DNA from: Tissierellales bacterium
Lineage (GTDB): Bacteria; Bacillota; Clostridia; Tissierellales; JAOAQY01
Assembly (NCBI GenBank): GCA_025210965.1
Contig: JAOAQY010000002.1
Coordinates: 1-39,042, forward strand
Reading direction: 5' to 3'
Length of the DNA: 39,042 nt
Shown: one piece after another, positions 33,139-39,042 of the stretch
Layout of the letters: each line of letters starts with the position of its first letter
Numbering within the stretch: position 1 is the first letter of the stretch
The notes under the pieces: generated by a model
What the model was told of the DNA's origin: nothing
The model's input: the letters and a program-made list of their open reading frames with translations, nothing else
Databases searched by the model: none
Translations under genes and position numbers: made by a program

Positions 33139-33492
33139 TTGTATAAATTATATTACTATCCAAAATGTTCTACATGTAAAAAAGCGGTAAAGTGGATTGA
33201 AGAAAATGAAGTAGATGTTGAAAAAATACACATAGTTGAAAATCCACCATCTAAAGAAGAGTTAATGGATTTGTATAAAAAGAGTGAATTGACTTTGAAA
33301 AAATTCTTTAATACTTCTGGGATGAAGTACAGAGAATTAGGGTTAAAGGATAAACTAGCAGAAATGACAGATGAAAAGGCGATAGAATTGTTGGCGAGTG
33401 ATGGAATGCTAATAAAACGTCCTTTAATTACTGATGGTAAAATGGTCTTGCTGGGATATAAAGAAGCCGTTTGGGAAGAAAATTTAAAATAG
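33139..33492 (+). CDS. ArsC/Spx-family thioredoxin-fold protein (YusI/YffB-like)
   Basis: A 117-residue protein when started at TTG 33139 (MYKLYYYPKCSTCKKAVKWI). That is the normal family N-terminus, about ten bases after AAAGGG. It has the CxxC pair Cys10/Cys13 and the conserved IKRPLITDGKMVLLGYKE block. It resembles the Spx/ArsC/YffB group. The true arsenate-reductase active site and Spx's RNA polymerase contacts cannot be judged by eye, so 'arsenate reductase' is not claimed. ATGs at 33121 and 33130 are in frame and could be used by overlap coupling, but only the TTG has suitable spacing. A terminator follows. Confidence 0.8.
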   Translation: MYKLYYYPKCSTCKKAVKWIEENEVDVEKIHIVENPPSKEELMDLYKKSELTLKKFFNTSGMKYRELGLKDKLAEMTDEKAIELLASDGMLIKRPLITDGKMVLLGYKEAVWEENLK

Positions 33493-33507
33493 AATGTATA
33501 GTTATGG

Positions 33508-33539
33508 AATACCAATTACTTTAGTAATTGGTATTTTTT
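33508..33539 (+). terminator. Intrinsic terminator after the ArsC/Spx-like gene
   Basis: A 12-bp stem AATACCAATTAC/GTAATTGGTATT followed by TTTT. Confidence 0.88.
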
Positions 33540-33646
33540 GTGCTTATTACACCATTGACTTTTTAAATACAGTGAGATAAACTAATTACATGATAGAAAA
33601 AAAACCATCGTGGTAAAAAAATTACAACAAAATGGAGGTAATATTT

Positions 33647-35428
33647 ATGAAAGAATTGCTTACAGGTAATGAAGCTGTAGCTAGAGGAGTTTATGAAGCA
33701 GGCATAATTTATGCTTCAGCATACCCAGGTACACCTAGTACAGAGATATTAGAAAATATATCAAAGTACAAAGAAGATATTATTGCGGAATGGGCGCCAA
33801 ATGAAAAGGTTGCATTAGAGAGTGCTATAGGTTCAAGTATGGCGGGAGCGAGAAGCTTTGCTTCTATGAAACAAGTAGGATTAAATGTTGCGGCGGATCC
33901 ATTGTTTTCGTTTGCTTACACAGGTTCAAGAGGTGGCATAGTAATACTTACAGCTGATGAACCTGGAATACATTCTTCTCAAACTGAGCAGGATAATAGA
34001 TATTATGCCAAATTTGCAAAGATACCTATGGTAGAACCATCAGATAGTCAGGAATGCAAAGATATGGTAAAAGCGGCTATAGAAATAAGTGAGAAGCACA
34101 ATATACCAGTGCTAATGAGAATGACAACTAGAGTCTGTCATAGCAAAAGTGTAGTTGAGCTTAAAGACAGAGAAGAAATAGAACTAGTGCCATATGAAAA
34201 AAATATAGCACAATACACTACTATGCCAGCTTTTGCTCCAGGGCAGAGAGCAAAACTTGAAGATAAATTGATAGAGCTTGAGAAGTTTTCAAATGAGACA
34301 GAGTTAAATTATATAGAGTGGAATGACAAAAAAATAGGTGTTATAAGTTCTGGAGTTGCATACCAATATGCGAGAGAAATATTTGGAAGTGAAGTATCAT
34401 ACATGAAAATAGGATTTAGTTTTCCTCTTCCTATGAAAAAAATAAAAGAATTTGCAAAAGGCGTTGATAAACTTTATGTAATAGAAGAGGTAGAACCTTT
34501 TATAGAGGAGCAATTAAAAGCTGAAGGTATAGAATGCATAGGTAAAGAAAAAATACCAAATATGGGAGAGTTAAATCCAAACATCATAGAAGAAACTTTA
34601 AAAGATAAAGCTAAGGAGTTAATAGAGGTAAATGATGAGAAACTAGTAAAAAGACCACCAGTACTATGTGCAGGGTGTCCTCATAGAGGCGCTTTTTATG
34701 AAGTTGCAAAGAGGATAAAGAAAAATAAATTAGTTGTTACTGGAGATATAGGATGTTATGGACTTGGAGCACTTCCACCACTTAGTGCGGTTGATACCAT
34801 ACTTTGTATGGGAGCTAGTATAAGTGAAGGGCATGGTGCATCTAAAATATTTAAAAAGTACAATACAGGTCAAAAGGTAGTATCTGTAATTGGAGATTCA
34901 ACGTTCTTTCACTCTGGAATGACAGGGTTGTTGGATGTAGTTTATAATAAAAGCAACACAGTTACTCTCATATTGGACAATAGAATTACTGGAATGACAG
35001 GTCACCAAGATCACCCAGGAACAGGACTTACAGCTCAAGGTGAAGTTACAAAAGAAGCAGATATAGAGAAAATAGTAAAAGCATTGGGTGTTGAACATGT
35101 CAGAAAGGTTAATCCTTTAAAACTTGATGAAATGGGAGCTGCACTTGACTGGGCGTTAGAACTAGAAGAACCGTCAGTTATTATAACTAGATGGCCATGT
35201 GCCCTAAAGAAACATTCTGAAAAAGACAATAAAGAATTTGGGAAGTATTTCAAAAAACTAGCGGTTGATAGTGAAAAATGTATTGGTTGTAAAAAATGTA
35301 CTAGTGTTGGATGTCCAGCTATTCATTTTGAAGATAAAAAAGCAAAAATAGATGAAAACATGTGCCTTGGATGCGAAATTTGTGCACAAGTATGTCCTGT
35401 AAAGGCTATAGACATAATTAAAAAATAG
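33647..35428 (+). CDS. iorA: Indolepyruvate:ferredoxin oxidoreductase, alpha subunit
   Basis: A 593-residue subunit. It starts with the pyruvate-ferredoxin-type domain (LLTGNEAVARGVYEAGIIYA and YPGTPSTEI), then the middle domain; TPP-binding motifs are GDIGCYGLGA and GDSTFFHSGMTGLLD. Two C-terminal 4Fe-4S motifs, CIGCKKC...CP and CLGCEIC...CP, pass electrons to ferredoxin. It oxidises aryl pyruvates (indolepyruvate, phenylpyruvate, hydroxyphenylpyruvate) made from aromatic amino acids, giving aryl acetyl-CoA and reduced ferredoxin. I chose ATG 33647 (TGGAGG nine bases upstream); the in-frame ATG at 33632 overlaps that site. iorB follows after 14 bases. Confidence 0.96.
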   Translation: MKELLTGNEAVARGVYEAGIIYASAYPGTPSTEILENISKYKEDIIAEWAPNEKVALESAIGSSMAGARSFASMKQVGLNVAADPLFSFAYTGSRGGIVILTADEPGIHSSQTEQDNRYYAKFAKIPMVEPSDSQECKDMVKAAIEISEKHNIPVLMRMTTRVCHSKSVVELKDREEIELVPYEKNIAQYTTMPAFAPGQRAKLEDKLIELEKFSNETELNYIEWNDKKIGVISSGVAYQYAREIFGSEVSYMKIGFSFPLPMKKIKEFAKGVDKLYVIEEVEPFIEEQLKAEGIECIGKEKIPNMGELNPNIIEETLKDKAKELIEVNDEKLVKRPPVLCAGCPHRGAFYEVAKRIKKNKLVVTGDIGCYGLGALPPLSAVDTILCMGASISEGHGASKIFKKYNTGQKVVSVIGDSTFFHSGMTGLLDVVYNKSNTVTLILDNRITGMTGHQDHPGTGLTAQGEVTKEADIEKIVKALGVEHVRKVNPLKLDEMGAALDWALELEEPSVIITRWPCALKKHSEKDNKEFGKYFKKLAVDSEKCIGCKKCTSVGCPAIHFEDKKAKIDENMCLGCEICAQVCPVKAIDIIKK

Positions 35429-35442
35429 AGAGGTGAATATAT

Positions 35443-36021
35443 ATGAATGATGTAAAAAATATATTATTAGTTGGAGTAGGAGGACAGGGAACTATACTTG
35501 CAAGTAAAATACTTACAACAGGGCTTCTTCATGGCGGATATGATGTCAAAATGTCAGAAATTCATGGTATGTCCCAAAGAGGTGGAAGTGTTTCTACTCA
35601 AGTTAGATATGGTGAAAAGGTAAATTCACCGATTATAGGTAAGGGAAATGCAGATATTTTAGTCTCATTTGAAGAAATGGAAGCATATAGATGGCTATCA
35701 TATGTGAAAAAAGAAGGTAAGGTGGTTTTGAATGACTATAGACTACCATCATCGCCAATGCTCATAGGAAAAGCTAATTATCCTGAAGGATTAAAGGAAG
35801 AAATAACAGAAAAAGTATCGACAGAACTTATTGGGGCTGCTAAAATAGCAGAAGAGATAGGAAATGCTAAGACAATGAATATAGTGCTGTTGGGAGCACT
35901 AGTAAAAGAGATGCAATTGGAAGATATTGATTGGGACAATATCATAGAAAAACTTGTAAAGCCTAAATTTGTAGAGATAAACAAAAAAGCATTTGCTAGA
36001 GGTCTAAATTATAAAAAATAA
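35443..36021 (+). CDS. iorB: Indolepyruvate:ferredoxin oxidoreductase, beta subunit
   Basis: A 192-residue gamma/beta-type subunit: LLVGVGGQGTILASKILTTG (8-27), MSEIHGMSQRGGSVSTQVRY (41-60), SFEEMEAYR. This is the pyruvate:ferredoxin gamma-domain fold that completes the active site. Length matches known IorB (about 190-200). AGAGGTGA precedes the ATG. The next gene, a YheO/DauR-type regulator, starts 13 bases after the stop, so iorAB and the regulator form one operon. Confidence 0.95.
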   Translation: MNDVKNILLVGVGGQGTILASKILTTGLLHGGYDVKMSEIHGMSQRGGSVSTQVRYGEKVNSPIIGKGNADILVSFEEMEAYRWLSYVKKEGKVVLNDYRLPSSPMLIGKANYPEGLKEEITEKVSTELIGAAKIAEEIGNAKTMNIVLLGALVKEMQLEDIDWDNIIEKLVKPKFVEINKKAFARGLNYKK

Positions 36022-36034
36022 GGTTGTGATACGC

Positions 36035-36664
36035 ATGAGCAAAGATTTAGAAAAAGAGATATTGTTAGAATCATACACTCAATTAGTTGATTTTATGGCA
36101 GAGACATTGGGGTCGGAATGTGAGATTGCGCTTCATAAAATCGAAGATCAAAGAGCGGAAATTATAGCTATTAGAAATGGTCAGTATTCAAATAGAAAAA
36201 TTGGTGACCATATTGATGCTATAGGGAAAAAGGTCTATGAGATAGAGAAAAATCTGAGATATCATGCGAATTATGAAAAAGTTAATTATCAGGGGAAGGA
36301 AATGAAATCAAGTTCGTTTTATATAAGAAAGAAGAGCGGAGAGCTTATAGGAATACTATGTTTTAACTTTGATTTGACTTTAGCTAATATGGCAAGAAAA
36401 TATTTTGAAGCATTTATGCCAAAAGAGACAGAAGAAGTGCTTGAAAAAGATACTGTAAATCAAATAACATTTGGTATGATAGATGAAACGATTCAAGCAA
36501 TGAATCTACCTGTTGACCGAATGGTTCCAAATGAGAGGATAGAAGTAATAAAAGAACTCAGAGAAAAAGGTGTATTTGGTATCAAGGGTGCTGTAAGGCA
36601 AGTGGCTAAAAAATTGGAGATATCTGAGACAAGCGTATATAGATACTTAAAAGAAATAGAATGA
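36035..36664 (+). CDS. YheO/DauR-type PAS-HTH transcriptional regulator
   Basis: A 209-residue protein. The N-terminal YheO-like PAS domain spans about 10-115 (VDFMAETLGSECEIALHKIE and IIAIRNGQYSNRKIGD). The C-terminal helix-turn-helix is in KGAVRQVAKKLEISETSVYR (about 182-201). DauR-family members control amino-acid catabolic genes in Pseudomonas. Being directly behind iorAB, it may sense an aromatic amino-acid breakdown product and regulate these genes; this is inference. I chose ATG 36035 (AAGG eleven bases upstream); a GTG at 36026 is nearby. A terminator follows at 36710. Confidence 0.82.
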   Translation: MSKDLEKEILLESYTQLVDFMAETLGSECEIALHKIEDQRAEIIAIRNGQYSNRKIGDHIDAIGKKVYEIEKNLRYHANYEKVNYQGKEMKSSSFYIRKKSGELIGILCFNFDLTLANMARKYFEAFMPKETEEVLEKDTVNQITFGMIDETIQAMNLPVDRMVPNERIEVIKELREKGVFGIKGAVRQVAKKLEISETSVYRYLKEIE

Positions 36665-36709
36665 TCTATAAAAAAATCTTATATCAAAAATACAAATATA
36701 AAAATTACT

Positions 36710-36737
36710 AATAAGGCTTCCTCTGAAGCCTTATTTT
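36710..36737 (+). terminator. Intrinsic terminator of the ior operon
   Basis: Perfect 11-bp stem AATAAGGCTTC/GAAGCCTTATT, CTCT loop, T tail. Confidence 0.9.
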
Positions 36738-36803
36738 TGGTAATCTATAGAAGTCAGAGTTATTATTTGAAATATATTAAGCTTAAGAAGTGGGGGAACG
36801 CTC

Positions 36804-38243
36804 GTGTTAAAAAAATCAAAGAAGTTTTTGAAAGTAGCGGCATTTGCATTAGCAGGAATGGTTGCATTAACTGCATGCAGTGGAGAAAATGCCAAAAAAG
36901 AAGAAACGGAAGAAAATAAAGAAACAACAGCTCAGGTGGAAGTGAAACAACAAAAAACTGAAGGCTTTGAAGAGTTATCAACTGAAAAACTAAAAGAAAA
37001 CTATGAAGATTCTAATTGGGTATTAGTAGATACTCGATTAAATGATTCGTACAATGGCTGGAAATTGTATGGCGAATCAAGAGGTGGACATATAAAAGGT
37101 GCAGTTGATTTTTCTGCTAATTGGTTAACTGTTGAAAATGACAACAAAGAAAGTATTCTTGAAGAAGCACTTGAAATTAAAGGAATAGATAAAGAAAAAA
37201 ATATAGTGCTATATGATGCAAATGGCGAAGAATCTAAAGTTGTAGCAGAGTATTTGAAAGCTAAAGGATATGAAAGTTTGTATGTATACGACGTAGATGG
37301 ATGGGCAGATGATACTAGCCTTCCAATGGAAAAATATGAAAACTATGAAACTATAGTTCCGGCTAAGGTAGTAAAGAATATTTTGGATGGAAAAGATGTA
37401 GAAACATTTGAACCAGGAACTAAAGTTAAAATGGTAGAAGCTAGCTGGGGTGGAGAAGAATTATCTTACGCGAAAGAAGGAGTAGGTCATATTCCTACTA
37501 GTTTCCATATAAACACAGATATCATAGAACCACCAACAGAAAATCCACCTATGTGGATGCTTGCAAGTGATGAGAAATTAGAGCAATTTGCAAAAGACTA
37601 TGGATTTACAAAAGATGATACAGTAATAGTTACAAGTGAAGGACAAATAGCGGCTTACCGTGTTGCGAGTGTTCTAAAATATATGGGTGTAAAAGATGTA
37701 AGAGTATTAAATGGTGGATTAGCATCTTGGAAGAGCGCTGGCTATGAGGTGGAGATGGAAAGTAATAAACCAGTTCCAGTTGAAAGTTTTGGAGCAAAGA
37801 TACCACTTAATGAAGGTGTTATAGATACTCTTGAAGAGACGATAGAAGGATTAAAAAATCCAGAAGAGTTTACATTAGTAGACAATAGAACTTGGAAAGA
37901 ACATATTGGTGAAGATACAGGATATAGCTATCATGACAAAGCGGGTAGAGTACCTGGTTCAGTATTCGGATATGCTGGAAAAACAGATTCTTACTCACTA
38001 GATTACTATAGAAATATAGATGGAACTATGAGAAATAAAGATGAAATATTAGCACTTTGGGCGAAATCTAATATTGATACTACGAAACATTTATCATTTA
38101 TGTGTGGTAGCGGTTGGAGAGTAGCGGAAATATATTTCTATGCAGATACTATGGGTATACCAGATATCGGAATATTTAGTGATGGCTGGATCGGATGGAG
38201 TAACACAGAAGGATTGCCAACAGAAACAGGAGAACCAAAATAA
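36804..38243 (+). CDS. Surface lipoprotein with three rhodanese domains
   Basis: A 479-residue protein. The N-terminus is a lipoprotein signal (KVAAFALAGMVALTAC, Cys25). After an acidic linker come three rhodanese-like domains: about 55-175 (Asp138 at the usual Cys position in VLYDANG), about 205-315 (Ser278 in VTSEGQ) and about 345-475 (real active-site loop CGSGWR, Cys434). Domains 2 and 3 together resemble a tandem thiosulfate sulfurtransferase, in which only the second domain is catalytic; domain 1 is an extra inactive one. It probably acts on sulfur compounds outside the cell. The start is GTG at 36804 with a weak GGGGA upstream. A small membrane protein follows. Confidence 0.88.
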   Translation: MLKKSKKFLKVAAFALAGMVALTACSGENAKKEETEENKETTAQVEVKQQKTEGFEELSTEKLKENYEDSNWVLVDTRLNDSYNGWKLYGESRGGHIKGAVDFSANWLTVENDNKESILEEALEIKGIDKEKNIVLYDANGEESKVVAEYLKAKGYESLYVYDVDGWADDTSLPMEKYENYETIVPAKVVKNILDGKDVETFEPGTKVKMVEASWGGEELSYAKEGVGHIPTSFHINTDIIEPPTENPPMWMLASDEKLEQFAKDYGFTKDDTVIVTSEGQIAAYRVASVLKYMGVKDVRVLNGGLASWKSAGYEVEMESNKPVPVESFGAKIPLNEGVIDTLEETIEGLKNPEEFTLVDNRTWKEHIGEDTGYSYHDKAGRVPGSVFGYAGKTDSYSLDYYRNIDGTMRNKDEILALWAKSNIDTTKHLSFMCGSGWRVAEIYFYADTMGIPDIGIFSDGWIGWSNTEGLPTETGEPK

Positions 38244-38244
38244 T

Positions 38245-38694
38245 ATGATTAAAAAAATTATCAAAATGATGATAATTGCCATTGGAGCTATCGTACAGAT
38301 AGCTCTTTTGGTGATTCCGTGGATATTAGAAGATTTATGTACCAAAAAAGCAGGAGTTATGCATCATGTTTACTATAGAAAAGCTCAATATGCAAATAGC
38401 ATATTTTCAGAGGGAAACTTGATTATAGAGTCGATGGGAGCTGTGATTATAGCGCTAGTATTTGGATTTATTTTATTTAGGGCTTTTAGAAGAAAACAAA
38501 CTCTATTGCTGAAAATAGAAACAACTATAGGTTTTGTGCTGTCGATAATATTTCCTATAATAGCGTATAGTGAAAATTTTAGAGCTAAATTGTCATATCC
38601 TTATTTTTTGATATGTCTAGCAGCTGGAGTATTTTTGCAGGTCATTTTTGTTGCGGGAATCAAGATATTTGATGGCAAATCAAGGAATAAATAA
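38245..38694 (+). CDS. Small membrane protein, unrecognised
   Basis: A 149-residue protein with four predicted helices: about 5-28 (KMMIIAIGAIVQIALLVIPW), 60-82, 90-108 and 117-137. I recognise no family. It starts one base after the rhodanese lipoprotein stop, with AGGAG 12 bases upstream inside that gene, so the two are co-translated and probably work together. A longer ORF in the same frame from 38140 only overlaps the rhodanese gene and lacks a site. A strong hairpin follows. Confidence 0.75.
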   Translation: MIKKIIKMMIIAIGAIVQIALLVIPWILEDLCTKKAGVMHHVYYRKAQYANSIFSEGNLIIESMGAVIIALVFGFILFRAFRRKQTLLLKIETTIGFVLSIIFPIIAYSENFRAKLSYPYFLICLAAGVFLQVIFVAGIKIFDGKSRNK

Positions 38695-38742
38695 TAACTT
38701 AAATAATTTAGATATATCAAAAAATATATAAGGTAATAAAGA

Positions 38743-38804
38743 AGTGGCTCATCTTAAAATTCAGTCGATATGCGAGTGAATTTTAGAATGAGCCACTATA
38801 TTTT
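38743..38804. terminator. Strong bidirectional terminator
   Basis: A 21-bp stem with one mismatched step (38743-38763 with 38777-38797), 13-base loop, then ATATTTTATT. It separates the rhodanese operon from the convergent gene at the end of the window. Confidence 0.85.
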
Positions 38805-38841
38805 ATTGTTAGATACAAATTTTAAGTTTATATATGAAGAA

Positions 38842-39042
38842 TTATTTTTCTAATAATTCTTCATATGGCCATCCACCTTGACCATTTTCTAAGATAAATA
38901 AACGCTCTTCTGCGATGCCTTTTGATTTAAGGTGATTAACAGTATTTTGAGCTCCACCTTTTCCGCCAGGACAGATTACAACGATAGGATCGTCACCATC
39001 TAATTTGTCCATTATAGCATCAATTTTAGCTTTTTCTTCGTC
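38842..39042 (-). CDS. Rhodanese-domain protein, C-terminal 66 residues (cut by window edge)
   Basis: Reading the minus strand from 39042 gives an open frame to a TAA at 38844-38842. Visible: VVICPGGKGGAQNTVNHLK, the rhodanese active-site loop with the catalytic cysteine, then LFILENGQGGWPYEE, matching the conserved VxxLxGGxxxW end of the fold. It is a thiosulfate-sulfurtransferase-type domain, convergent to the rhodanese lipoprotein. Upstream domains or a signal peptide are outside the window. Confidence 0.85.
   Translation of the reverse strand, partial: DEEKAKIDAIMDKLDGDDPIVVICPGGKGGAQNTVNHLKSKGIAEERLFILENGQGGWPYEELLEK

Noticed and set aside
33139-33492. Naming the small CxxC protein arsenate reductase or Spx
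   Set aside because: The fold and CSTC motif are clear, but the residues that separate ArsC, Spx and YffB/YusI cannot be judged by eye, and no ars gene is adjacent.
33156-33515. Minus-strand ORF of 119 codons opposite the ArsC/Spx-like gene
   Set aside because: The plus strand encodes the CSTC motif and family C-terminus; the minus frame is a shadow.
36737-36919. Short plus ORF before the rhodanese lipoprotein
   Set aside because: It overlaps the lipoprotein signal in another frame and has no ribosome-binding site of its own.
38140-38244. N-terminal extension of the small membrane protein
   Set aside because: It overlaps the conserved end of the third rhodanese domain; the ATG at 38245, right after the stop, is the natural start.

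Overview
The window is AT-rich, densely packed chromosomal DNA. Strong GGAGG-type ribosome-binding sites, U-tailed hairpin terminators, a preQ1-I and a THF riboswitch, an HxlR regulator, a Fur-family regulator, a CBS/DRTGG pyrophosphatase and a ferredoxin-dependent indolepyruvate oxidoreductase all point to an anaerobic, fermentative, amino-acid-using member of the Clostridia (Bacillota). No phage, transposon, integrase or CRISPR array is visible. It reads as ordinary core and metabolic chromosome, cut at both ends inside genes.

Layout. 1-705 (-): N-terminal part of an ABC-F ATPase. 891-3173: a SpoVB-type flippase and an acetate/succinate-type transporter. 3231-4379: a nitroreductase divergent from an HxlR regulator, an arrangement like YodC/YodB. 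4446-6614: topoisomerase III. 6768-6842: tRNA-Thr(CGT). 6891-9389: a preQ1-I riboswitch with a readable terminator/antiterminator switch, followed by a queuosine hydrolase, an ECF S component and a radical-SAM queuine lyase. This is a complete queuosine/queuine-to-preQ1 salvage operon. 9448-10803 (-): MATE transporter. 10940-12592: a divergent ATP-type PEP carboxykinase. 12717-13589: nitroreductase. 13789-15256: a DUF5685-like protein overlapping a J-domain protein. 15292-16085: rpsD with a structured leader. 16148-18900: a small membrane-anchored protein, an Mrp/ApbC ATPase, a Fur-family regulator, and a THF riboswitch with the folate transporter gene folT. 19028-20761: aroB and another nitroreductase. 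20886-22604: pta and deoC. 22714-22769: a 15-bp tandem repeat at the stop codon of a small TSCPD-domain gene. 23159-25351: an unknown protein and the regulated pyrophosphatase. 25445-30310: tetR and an RND efflux pair, with a matching inverted repeat before each of the first two genes. 30560-33492: membrane GDPD, YgjP-like metallopeptidase, ArsC/Spx-like thioredoxin-fold protein. 33647-36664: iorAB with a YheO/DauR-type regulator. 36804-38694: a triple-rhodanese lipoprotein and a small membrane protein. 38842-39042 (-): end of a second rhodanese gene.

How the genes work together. The clearest unit is queuosine salvage: nucleoside or base enters through the ECF S component, the hydrolase frees queuine, and the radical SAM enzyme returns it to preQ1, whose level is read by the leader RNA. 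The closest match in established knowledge is the Clostridioides difficile pathway, so the system is not new; the three-way RNA switch in the leader is what deserves a look. The least explained parts are the DUF5685/J-domain pair, whose two Asp-rich motifs recall isoprenoid synthases, the candidate TetR operators, and the rhodanese lipoprotein with two cysteine-less domains.
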